From Nemopilema nomurai (taxonomy: Eukaryota; Cnidaria; Scyphozoa; Rhizostomeae; Rhizostomatidae), in assembly GCA_003864495.1 (NCBI GenBank), contig ML133466.1:661864-725863 (forward strand): a stretch of 64,000 bases of DNA. The letters run 5' to 3'. Below the pieces are notes generated by a model. It was not told the origin of the DNA. It searched no databases and saw only the letters and a program-made list of their open reading frames with translations. This document shows positions 45,171 to 57,700 of this stretch, piece after piece. Within the stretch, counting starts at the first letter, position 1. Each line of letters begins with the position of its first letter. Position numbers and translations under genes: made by a program.

Positions 45171-48100
45171 TAAAAACCAATCTAGTGCACTCTATAGGTC
45201 TTTAGAGTCAATTTGCGACGCTCCACTTGATTATATTTGAAAGGGTTGCCGAGAAAAAGCAGTTTGTTTTGAACGAAGAACGGCCCAAAAAGCAAGTCTA
45301 AAGCCTTGCAAAATGACCAATTTTTGACCAAAAATTTTTTTTCTAAAAACCAATCCTGTGCACTCTATAGGTCTTTAGAGTCAATTTGCGACGCTCCACT
45401 TGATTATATTTGAAAGGGTTGCCGAGAAAAAGCAGTTTGTTTTGCACGAAGAACGGCCTAAAAAGCAAGGCTATAGCCTTGCAAAAGACCAATTTTGACC
45501 AAAATTTTTTTCTTCTAAAACCAATCTAGTGCACTCTATAGGTCTTAGAGTCAATTTGCACGCTCCACTTGATTATATTTGAAAGGGTTGCCGAGAAAAA
45601 GCAGTTTGTTTTGCACGAAGAACGGCCTAAAAAGCAAGGCTATAGCCTTGCAAAATGACAAATTTTTGACCAAAAATTTTTTTTTCTAAAAACCAATCTT
45701 GTGCACTCTATAGGTCTTTAGAGTCAATTTGCGATGCTCAACTTGATTATATTTGAAAGGGTTGCCGAGAAAAAGCAGTTTATTTTGCACGAAGAACGGC
45801 CTAAAAAGCAAGGCTATAGCCTTGCAAAATGACCAATTTTTGACCAAAATTTTTTTCTAAAAACCAATCTAGTGCACTCTATAGGTTTTTAGAGTCAATT
45901 TGCGACGCTCCACTTGATTATATTTGAAAGGGTTGCCGAGAAAAAGCAGTTTGTTTTGCACGAAGAACGGCCTAAAAAGCAAGGCTATAGCCTTGCAAAA
46001 TGACCAATTTTTGACCAAATTTTTTTTTCTAAAACCAATCTAGTGCACTCTTAGGTCTTTAGAGTCAATTTGCGACGCTCCACTTGAATTATTTGAAAGG
46101 GTTGCCGAGAAAAAGCAGTTTGTTTTGCACGAAGAACGGCCTAAAAAGCAAGGCTATAGCCTTGCAAAATGACCAAATTTTGACCAAAAATTTTTTTTTC
46201 TAAAAACCAATCTAGTGCACTCTGTAGGTCTTAAGAGTCAATTTGCGACGCTCCACTTGATTATATTTGAATGGGTTGCCGAGAAAAAGCAGTTTGTTTT
46301 GCACGAAGAACGGCCTAAAAAGCAAGGCTAAATCCTTGCAAAATGACCAGTTTTTCACCAAAATTTTTTTTTTCTAAAAACCAATCTAGTGCATTCTAAA
46401 TGTCTTTAGAGTCAATTTGCGACGCTCCACTTGATTATATTTGAAAGGGTTGCCGAGTAAAACAGTTTGTTTTGCACGAAGAACGGCCTAAAAAGCAAGG
46501 CTATAGCCTTGCAAAATGACCAATTTTTGACCAAAATTTTTTTTTCTAAAAACCAATCTAGTGCACTCTATAGTCTTAGAGTCAATTTGCGACGCTCCAC
46601 TTGATTATATTTGAAAGGGTTGCCGAGAAAAAGCAGTTTGTTTTGCACGAAGAACGGCCTAAAAAGCAAGGCTATAGCCTTGCAAAATGACCAATTTTTG
46701 ACCAAAATTTTTTTTCTAAAACCAATCTAGTGCACTCTAAGGTCTTTAGAGTCAATTTGCGATCCCACTTGATTATATTTGAAAGGGTTGCCGAGAAAAA
46801 GCAGTTTGTTTTGCACGAAGAACGGCCTAAAAAGCAAGGCTATAGCCTTGCAAAATGACCAATTTTTGACCAAAAATTTTTTTTTCTAAAAACCAATCTA
46901 GTGCACTCTATAGGTCTTTAGAGTCAATTTGCGACGCTCCACTTGATTATATTTGAAAGGGTTGCCGAGAAAAAGCAGTTTGTTTTGCACGAAGAACGGC
47001 CTAAAAAGCAAGGCTATAGCCTTGCAAAATGACCAATTTTTGACCAAAAATTTTTTTTTCTAAAAACCAATCTAGTGCACTCTATAGGTTTTAGAGTCAA
47101 TTTGCGATGCTCCACTTGATTATATTTGAAAGGGTTGCCGAGAAAAAGCAGTTTGTTTTGCACGAAGAACGGCCTAAAAAGCAAGGCTATAGCCTTGCAA
47201 AATGACCAATTTTTGACCAAAATTTTTTTTCTAAAAACCAATCTAGTGCACTCTAAGGTCTTCAGAGTCAATTTGCGACGCTCCTTGATTATATTTGAAA
47301 GGGTTGCCGAGAAAAAGCAGTTTGTTTTGCACGAAGAACGGCCTAAAAAGCAAGGCTATAGCCTTGCAAAATGACCAATTTTTGACCAAAAATTTTTTTT
47401 TCTAAAAACCAATCTAGTGCACTCTATAGGTCTTTAGAGTCAATTTGCGACGCTCCACTTGATTATATTTGAAAGGGTTGCCGAGAAAAAGCAGTTTGTT
47501 TTGCACGAAGAACGGCCTAAAAAGCAAGGCTATAGCCTTGCAAAATGACCAATTTTTGACCAAAATTTTTTTTTTAAAAACCATCTAGTGCACTCTATAG
47601 GTCTTAAGAGTCAATTTGCGACGCTCCACTTGATTATATTTGAAAGGGTTGCCGAGAAAAAGCAGTTTGTTTTGCACGAAGAACGGCCTAAAAAGCAAGG
47701 CTATAGCCTTGCAAAATGACCAATTTTTGACCAAAAATTTTTTTTTCTAAAAACCAATCTAGTGCACTCTAAGGTCTTTAGAGTCAATTTGCGACGCTCC
47801 ACTTGATTATATTTGAAAGGGTTGCCGAGAAAAAGCAGTTTGTTTTGCACGAAGAACGGCCTAAAAAGCAAGGCTATAGCCTTGCAAAATGTCCAATTTT
47901 TGAACACAAATTTTTTTTTCTGAAAACCAATCTAGTAAACTCTTTAGGTCTTTAGAGTCAATTTGCGACGCTCCACTTGATTATATTTGAAAGGGTTGCC
48001 GAGAAAAAGCAGTTTGTTTTGCACGAAGAACGGCCTAAAAAGCAAGGCTATAGCCTTGCAAAATGACCAATTTTTGACCAAAATTTTTTTTTCTAAAAAC

Positions 48101-51100
48101 CAATCTAGTGCACTCTATAGGTCTTTAGAGTCAATTTGCGACGCTCCACTTGATTATATTTGAAAGGGTTGCCGAGAAAAAGCAGTTTGTTTTGCACGAA
48201 GAACGGCCTAAAAAGCAAGGCTATAGCCTTGCAAAATGACCAATTTTTGACCAAAAATTTTTTTTTCTAAAAACCAATCTAGTGCACTCTATAGGTTATT
48301 AGAGTCAATTTGCGATGCTCCACTTGATTATAGTTGAAAGGGTTGCCGAGAAAAAGCAGTTTGTTTTGCACGAAGAACGGCCTAAAAAGCAAGGCTATAG
48401 CCTTGCAAAATGACCAATTTTTGACCAAAATTTTTTTTTCTAAAAACCAATCTAGTGCACTCTATAAGGTCTTTAGAGTCAATTTGCGACGCTCCACTTG
48501 ATTATATTTGAAAGGGTTGCCGAGAAAAAGCAGTTTGTTTTGCACGAAGAACGGCCTAAAAAGCAAGGCTATAGCCTTGCAAAATGACCAATTTTGACCA
48601 AAATTTTTTTTTTCTAAAAACCAATCTAGTGCACTATAGGTCTTAGAGTCAATTTGCGACGCTCCACTTGATTATATTTGAAAGGGTTGCCGAGAAAAAG
48701 CAGTTTGTTTTGCACGAAGAACGGCCTAAAAAGCAAGGCTATAGCCTTGCAAAATGACCAATTTTTGACCAAAATTTTTTTTTCTAAAAACCAATCTAGT
48801 GCACTCTATAGGTCTTTAGAGTCAATTTGCGACGCTCCACTTGATTATATTTGAAAGGGTTGCCGAGAAAAAGCAGTTTGTTTTGCACGAAGAACGGCCT
48901 AAAAAGCAAGGCTATAGCCTTGCAAAATGACCAATTTTTGACCAAAATTTTTTTTTCTAAAAACCAATCTAGTGCACTCTATAGGTCTTTAGAGTCAATT
49001 TGCGACGCTCCACTTGATTATATTTGAAAGGGTTGCCGAGAAAAAGCAGTTTGTTTTGCACGAAGAACGGCCTAAAAAGCAAGGCTATAGCCTTGCAAAA
49101 TGACCAATTTTTGACCAAAATTTTTTTTCTAAAAACCAATCTAGTGCACTCTATAGGTTAGAGTCAATTTGCGACGCTCCACTTGATTATATTTGAAAGG
49201 GTTGCCGAGAAAAAGCAGTTTGTTTTGCACGAAGAACGGCCTAAAAAGCAAGGCTATAGCCTTGCAAAATGACCAATTTTTGACCAAAATTTTTTTTTCT
49301 AAAAACCAATCTAGTGCACTCTAGGTCTTTAGAGTCAATTTGCGACGCTCCACTTGATTATATTTGAAAGGGTTGCCGAGAAAAAGCAGTTTGTTTTGCA
49401 CGAAGAACGGCCTAAAAAGCAAGGCTATAGCCTTGCAAAATGACCAATTTTTGACCAAAATTTTTTTTTCTAAAAACCAATCTAGTGCACTCTAAGGTCT
49501 TAGAGTCAATTTGCGACGCTCCACTTGATTATATTTGAAAGGGTTGCCGAGAAAAAGCAGTTTGTTTTGCACGAAGAACGGCCTAAAAAGCAAGGCTATA
49601 GCCTTGCAAAATGACCAATTTTTGACCAAAATTTTTTTTTCTAAAAACCAATCTAGTGCACTCTATAGGTCTTTAGAGTCAATTTGCGACGCTCCACTTG
49701 ATTATATTTGAAAGGGTTGCCGAGAAAAAGCAGTTTGTTTTGCACGAAGAACGGCCTAAAAAGCAAGGCTATAGCCTTGTAAAATGACCAATTTTTGAAA
49801 AATTTTTTTTTCTAAAAACCAATCTAGTGCACTCTATAGGTCTTTAGAGTCAATTTGCGACGCTCCACTTGATTATATTTGAAAGGGTTGCCGAGAAAAA
49901 GCAGTTTGTTTTGCACGAAGAACGGCCTAAAAAGCAAGGCTATAGCCTTGCAAAATGACCAATTTTTGACCAAAATTTTTTTTTCTAAAAACCAATCTAG
50001 TGCACTCTATAAGGTCTTTAGAGTCAATTTGCGACGCTCCACTTGATTATATTTGAAAGGGTTGCCGAGAAAAAGCAGTTTGTTTTGCACGAAGAACGGC
50101 CTAAAAAGCAAAGGCTATAGCCTTGCAAAATGACCAATTTTTGACCAAAAATTTTTTTTTCAAAATCATTCTAGTGCACTCTATGGTCTTTAGAGTCAAT
50201 TTGCGACGCTCCACTTGATTATATTTGAAAGGGTTGCCGAGAAAAAGCAGTTTGTTTTGCACGAAGAACGGCCTAAAAAGCAAGGCTATAGCCTTGCAAA
50301 ATGACCAATTTTTGACCAAAATTTTTTTTTCTAAAAACCAATCTAGTGCACTCTAAGGTCTTTAGAGTCAATTTGCGACGCTCCACTTGATTATATTTGA
50401 AAGGGTTGCCGAGAAAAAGCAGTTTGTTTTGCACGAAGAACGGCCTAAAAAGCAAGGCTATAGCCTTGCAAAATGACCAATTTTTGACCAAAAATTTTTT
50501 TTTCTAAAAACCAATCTAGTGCACTCTAAGGTCTTTAGAGTCAATTTGCGACGCTCCACTTGATTATATTTGAAAGGGTTGCCGAGAAAAAGCAGTTTGT
50601 TTTGCACGAAGAACGGCCTAAAAAGCAAGGCTATAGCCTTGCAAAATGACCAATTTTTGACCAAAATTTTTTTTTCTAAAAACCAATCTAGTGCACTCTA
50701 AGGTCTTTAGAGTCAATTTGCGACGCTCCACTTGATTATATTTGAAAGGGTTGCCGAGAAAAAGCAGTTTGTTTTGCACGAAGAACGGCCTAAAAAGCAA
50801 GGCTATAGCCTTGCAAAATGACCAATTTTTGACCAAAAATTTTTTTTTCTAAAAACCAATCTAGTGCACTCTAAGGTCTTTAGAGTCAATTTGCGACGCT
50901 CCACTTGATTATATTTGAAAGGGTTGCCGAGAAAAAGCAGTTTGTTTTGCACGAAGAACGGCCTAAAAAGCAAGGCTATAGCCTTGCAAAATGACCAATT
51001 TTTGACCAAAATTTTTTTTTCTAAAAACCAATCTAGTGCACTCTAAGGTCTTTAGAGTCAATTTGCGACGCTCCACTTGATTATATTTGAAAGGGTTGCC

Positions 51101-54100
51101 GAGAAAAAGCAGTTTGTTTTGCACGAAGAACGGCCTAAAAAGCAAGGCTATAGCCTTGCAAAATGACCAATTTTTGACCAAAATTTTTTTTTCTAAAAAC
51201 CAATCTAGTGCACTCTAAGGTCTTTAGAGTCAATTTGCGACGCTCCACTTGATTATATTTGAAAGGGTTGCCGAGAAAAAGCAGTTTGTTTTGCACGAAG
51301 AACGGCCTAAAAAGCAAGGCTATAGCCTTGCAAAATGACCAATTTTTGACCAAAATTTTTTTTTCTAAAAACCAATCTAGTGCACTCTAAGGTCTTTAGA
51401 GTCAATTTGCGACGCTCCACTTGATTATATTTGAAAGGGTTGCCGAGAAAAAGCAGTTTGTTTTGCACGAAGAACGGCCTAAAAAGCAAGGCTATAGCCT
51501 TGCAAAATGACCAATTTTTGACCAAAATTTTTTTTTAAAAACCAATCTAGTGCACTCTAAGGTCTTTAGAGTCAATTTGCGACGCTCCACTTGATTATAT
51601 TTGAAAGGGTTGCCGAGAAAAAGCAGTTTGTTTTGCACGAAGAACGGCCTAAAAAGCAAGGCTATAGCCTTGCAAAATGACCAATTTTTGACCAAAATTT
51701 TTTTTTCTAAAAACCAATCTAGTGCACTCTAAGGTCTTTAGAGTCAATTTGCGACGCTCCACTTGATTATATTTGAAAGGGTTGCCGAGAAAAAGCAGTT
51801 TGTTTTGCACGAAGAACGGCCTAAAAAGCAAGGCTATAGCCTTGCAAAATGACCAATTTTTGACCAAAATTTTTTTTTCTAAAAACCAATCTAGTGCACT
51901 CTAAGGTCTTTAGAGTCAATTTGCGACGCTCCACTTGATTATATTTGAAAGGGTTGCCGAGAAAAAGCAGTTTGTTTTGCACGAAGAACGGCCTAAAAAG
52001 CAAGGCTATAGCCTTGCAAAATGACCAATTTTTGACCAAAAATTTTTTTTTCTAAAAACCAATCTAGTGCACTCTATAGGTCTTAGAGTCAATTTGCGAC
52101 GCTCCACTTGATTATATTTGAAAGGGTTGCCGAGAAAAAGCAGTTTGTTTTGCACGAAGAACGGCCTAAAAAGCAAGGCTATAGCCTTGCAAAATGACCA
52201 ATTTTGACCAAAAATTTTTTTTTCTAAAAACCAATCTAGTGCACTCTAAGGTCTTTAGAGTCAATTTGCGACGCTCCACTTGATTATATTTGAAAGGGTT
52301 GCCGAGAAAAAGCAGTTTGTTTTGCACGAAGAACGGCCTAAAAAGCAAGGCTATAGCCTTGCAAAATGACCAATTTTTGACCAAAATTTTTTTTTCTAAA
52401 AACCAATCTAGTGCACTCTAAGGTCTTTAGAGTCAATTTGCGACGCTCCACTTGATTATATTTGAAAGGGTTGCCGAGAAAAAGCAGTTTGTTTTGCACG
52501 AAGAACGGCCTAAAAAGCAAGGCTATAGCCTTGCAAAATGACCAATTTTTGACCAAAATTTTTTTTTCTAAAAACCAATCTAGTGCACTCTAAGGTCTTT
52601 AGAGTCAATTTGCGACGCTCCACTTGATTATATTTGAAAGGGTTGCCGAGAAAAAGCAGTTTGTTTTGCACGAAGAACGGCCTAAAAAGCAAGGCTATAG
52701 CCTTGCAAAATGACCAATTTTTGACCAAAAATTTTTTTTTCTAAAAACCAATCTAGTGCACTCTAAGGTCTTTAGAGTCAATTTGCGACGCTCCACTTGA
52801 TTATATTTGAAAGGGTTGCCGAGAAAAAGCAGTTTGTTTTGCACGAAAACGGCCTAAAAAGCAAGGCTATAGCCTTGCAAAATGACCAATTTTTGACCAA
52901 AATTTTTTTTTCTAAAAACCAATCTAGTGCACTCTAAGGTCTTTAGAGTCAATTTGCGACGCTCCACTTGATTATATTTGAAAGGGTTGCCGAGAAAAAG
53001 CAGTTTGTTTTGCACGAAGAACGGCCTAAAAAGCAAGGCTATAGCCTTGCAAAATGACCAATTTTTGACCAAAATTTTTTTTTCTAAAAACCAATCTAGT
53101 GCACTCTAAGGTCTTTAGAGTCAATTTGCGACGCTCCACTTGATTATATTTGAAAGGGTTGCCGAGAAAAAGCAGTTTGTTTTGCACGAAGAACGGCCTA
53201 AAAAGCAAGGCTATAGCCTTGCAAAATGACCAATTTTTGACCAAAAATTTTTTTTTCTAAAAACCAATCTAGTGCACTCTAAGTCTTTAGAGTCAATTTG
53301 CGACGCTCCACTTGATTATATTTGAAAGGGTTGCCGAGAAAAAGCAGTTTGTTTTGCACGAAGAACGGCCTAAAAAGCAAGGCTATAGCCTTGCAAAATG
53401 ACCAATTTTTGACCAAAATTTTTTTTTCTAAAAACCAATCTAGTGCACTCTAAGGTCTTTAGAGTCAATTTGCGACGCTCCACTTGATTATATTTGAAAG
53501 GGTTGCCGAGAAAAAGCAGTTTGTTTTGCACGAAGAACGGCCTAAAAAGCAAGGCTATAGCCTTGCAAAATGACCAATTTTTGACCAAAATTTTTTTTTC
53601 TAAAAACCAATCTAGTGCACTCTAAGGTCTTTAGAGTCAATTTGCGACGCTCCACTTGATTATATTTGAAAGGGTTGCCGAGAAAAAGCAGTTTGTTTTG
53701 CACGAAGAACGGCCTAAAAAGCAAGGCTATAGCCTTGCAAAATGACCAATTTTTGACCAAAATTTTTTTTTCTAAAAACCAATCTAGTGCACTCTAAGGT
53801 CTTTAGAGTCAATTTGCGACGCTCCACTTGATTATATTTGAAAGGGTTGCCGAGAAAAAGCAGTTTGTTTTGCACGAAGAACGGCCTAAAAAGCAAGGCT
53901 ATAGCCTTGCAAAATGACCAATTTTGACCAAAATTTTTTTTTCTAAAAACCAATCTAGTGCACTCTAAGGTCTTTAGAGTCAATTTGCGACGCTCCACTT
54001 GATTATATTTGAAAGGGTTGCCGAGAAAAAGCAGTTTGTTTTGCACGAAGAACGGCCTAAAAAGCAAGGCTATAGCCTTGCAAAATGACCAATTTTTGAC

Positions 54101-54639
54101 CAAAATTTTTTTTTCTAAAAACCAATCTAGTGCACTCTAAGGTCTTTAGAGTCAATTTGCGACGCTCCACTTGATTATATTTGAAAGGGTTGCCGAGAAA
54201 AAGCAGTTTGTTTTGCACGAAGAACGGCCTAAAAAGCAAGGCTATAGCCTTGCAAAATGACCAATTTTTGACCAAAATTTTTTTTTCTAAAAACCAATCT
54301 AGTGCACTCTAAGGTCTTTAGAGTCAATTTGCGACGCTCCACTTGATTATATTTGAAAGGGTTGCCGAGAAAAAGCAGTTTGTTTTGCACGAAGAACGGC
54401 CTAAAAAGCAAGGCTATAGCCTTGCAAAATGACCAATTTTTGACCAAAATTTTTTTTTCTAAAAACCAATCTAGTGCACTCTAAGGTCTTTAGAGTCAAT
54501 TTGCGACGCTCCACTTGATTATATTTGAAAGGGTTGCCGAGAAAAAGCAGTTTGTTTTGCACGAAGAACGGCCTAAAAAGCAAGGCTATAGCCTTGCAAA
54601 ATGACCAATTTTTGACCAAAAATTTTTTTTTCTAAAAAC

Positions 54640-54725
54640 CAATCTAGTGCACTCTAAGTCTTTAGAGTCATTTGCGACGCTCACTTGATTGACTTTCTAT
54701 CTAGTGCACTCTAAGTCTTAGATCA
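54640..54725 (+). repeat. Truncated, rearranged satellite unit
   Basis: The unit starting at about 54642 is cut short: after CGCTCACTTGATT comes GACTTTC, then the next TATCTAGTGCACTC only about 67 bp later instead of 172. Several single-base losses cluster around it. It may be a real deletion junction or a consensus error in a repeat-collapsed assembly. Confidence 0.8.
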
Positions 54726-57700
54726 TTTGCGACGCTCCACTTGATTATATTTGAAAGGGTTGCCGAGAAAAAGCAGTTTGTTTTGCACGAAGAACGGCCT
54801 AAAAAGCAAGGCTATAGCCTTGCAAAATGACCAATTTTTGACCAAAAATTTTTTTTTCTAAAAACCAATCTAGTGCACTCATAGGTCTTTAAGAGTCAAT
54901 TTGCGACGCTCCACTTGATTATATTTGAAAGGGTTGCCGAGAAAAAGCAGTTTGTTTTGCACGAAGAACGGCCTAAAAAGCAAGGCTATAGCCTTGCAAA
55001 ATGACCAATTTTTGACCAAAATTTTTTTTTCTAAAAACCAATCTAGTGCACTCTCAAGGTCTTTAGAGTCAATTTGCGACGCTCCACTTGATTATATTTG
55101 AAAGGGTTGCCGAGAAAAAGCAGTTTGTTTTGCACGAAGAACGGCCTAAAAAGCAAGGCTATAGCCTTGCAAAATGACCAATTTTTGACCAAAAATTTTT
55201 TTTTCTAAAAACCAATCTAGTGCACTCTAAGGTCTTTAGAGTCAATTTGCGACGCTCCACTTGATTATATTTGAAAGGGTTGCCGAGAAAAAGCAGTTTG
55301 TTTTGCACGAAGAACGGCCTAAAAAGCAAGGCTATAGCCTTGCAAAATGACCAATTTTTGACCAAAATTTTTTTTTCTAAAAACCAATCTAGTGCACTCT
55401 AAGGTCTTTAGAGTCAATTTGCGACGCTCCACTTGATTATATTTGAAAGGGTTGCCGAGAAAAAGCAGTTTGTTTTGCACGAAAAACGGCCTAAAAAGCA
55501 AGGCTATAGCCTTGCAAAATGACCAATTTTTGACCAAAATTTTTTTTTCTAAAAACCAATCTAGTGCACTCTAAGGTCTTTAGAGTCAATTTGCGACGCT
55601 CCACTTGATTATATTTGAAAGGGTTGCCGAGAAAAAGCAGTTTGTTTTGCACGAAGAACGGCCTAAAAAGCAAGGCTATAGCCTTGCAAAATGACCAATT
55701 TTTGACCAAAATTTTTTTTTCTAAAAACCAATCTAGTGCACTCTATAGGTTTTAGAGTCAATTTGCGACGCTCCACTTGATTATATTTGAAAGGGTTGCC
55801 GAGAAAAAGCAGTTTGTTTTGCACGAAGAACGGCCTAAAAAGCAAGGCTATAGCCTTGCAAAATGACCAATTTTTGACCAAAATTTTTTTTTTCTAAAAA
55901 CCAATCTAGTGCACTCTAAGGTCTTTAGAGTCAATTTGCGACGCTCCACTTGATTATATTTGAAAGGGTTGCCGAGAAAAAGCAGTTTGTTTTGCACGAA
56001 GAACGGCCTAAAAAGCAAGGCTATAGCCTTGCAAAATGACCAATTTTTGACCAAAATTTTTTTTTCTAAAAACCAATCTAGTGCACTCTATAGGTCTTAG
56101 AGTCAATTTGCGACGCTCCACTTGATTATATTTGAAAGGGTTGCCGAGAAAAAGCAGTTTGTTTTGCACGAAGAACGGCCTAAAAAGCAAGGCTATAGCC
56201 TTGCAAAATGACCAATTTTTGACCAAAATTTTTTTTTCTAAAAACCAATCTAGTGCACTCTAAGGTCTTTAGAGTCAATTTGCGACGCTCCACTTGATTA
56301 TATTTGAAAGGGTTGCCGAGAAAAAGCAGTTTGTTTTGCACGAAGAACGGCCTAAAAAGCAAGGCTATAGCCTTGCAAAATGACCAATTTTTGACCAAAA
56401 ATTTTTTTTCTAAAAACCAATCTAGTGCACTCTATAGGTCTTTAGAGTCAATTTGCGACGCTCCACTTGATTATATTTGAAAGGGTTGCCGAGAAAAAGC
56501 AGTTTGTTTTGCACGAAGAACGGCCTAAAAAGCAAGGCTATAGCCTTGCAAAATGACCAATTTTTGACCAAAATTTTTTTTTCTAAAAACCAATCTAGTG
56601 CACTCTATAGGTCTTAGAGTCAATTTGCGACGCTCCACTTGATTATATTTGAAAGGGTTGCCGAGAAAAAGCAGTTTGTTTTGCACAAAAACGGCCTAAA
56701 AAGCAAGGCTATAGCCTTGCAAAATGACCAATTTTTGACCAAAAATTTTTTTTTCTAAAAACCATTCTAGGGCACTCTAAGGTTCTAAGAGTCAATTTGC
56801 GATGCTCCACTTGATTATATTTGAAAGGGTTGCCGAGAAAAAGCAGTTTGTTTTGCACGAAGAACGGCCTAAAAAGCAAGGCTATAGCCTTGCAAAATGA
56901 CCAATTTTTGACCAAAATTTTTTTTCTAAAAACCAATCTAGTGCACTCTAAGGTCTTTAGAGTCAATTTGCGACGCTCCACTTGATTATATTTGAAAGGG
57001 TTGCCGAGAAAAAGCAGTTTGTTTTGCACGAAGAACGGCCTAAAAAGCAAGGCTATAGCCTTGCAAAATGACCAATTTTTGACCAAAATTTTTTTTTCTA
57101 AAAACCAATCTAGTGCACTCTAAGGTCTTTAGAGTCAATTTGCGACGCTCCACTTGATTATATTTGAAAGGGTTGCCGAGAAAAAGCAGTTTGTTTTGCA
57201 CGAAGAACGGCCTAAAAAGCAAGGCTATAGCCTTGCAAAATGACCAATTTTGACCAAAATTTTTTTTTCTAAAAACCAATCTAGTGCACTCTAAGGTCTT
57301 TAGAGTCAATTTGCGACGCTCCACTTGATTATATTTGAAAGGGTTGCCGAGAAAAAGCAGTTTGTTTTGCACGAAGAACGGCCTAAAAAGCAAGGCTATA
57401 GCCTTGCAAAATGACCAATTTTTGACCAAAATTTTTTTTTCTAAAAACCAATCTAGTGCACTCTAAGGTCTTTAGAGTCAATTTGCGACGCTCCACTTGA
57501 TTATATTTGAAAGGGTTGCCGAGAAAAAGCAGTTTGTTTTGCACGAAGAACGGCCTAAAAAGCAAGGCTATAGCCTTGCAAAATGACCAATTTTTGACCA
57601 AAATTTTTTTTTTCTAAAAACCAATCTAGTGCACTCTATAGGTCTTTAGAGTCAATTTGCGACGCTCCACTTGATTATATTTGAAAGGGTTGCCGAGAAA

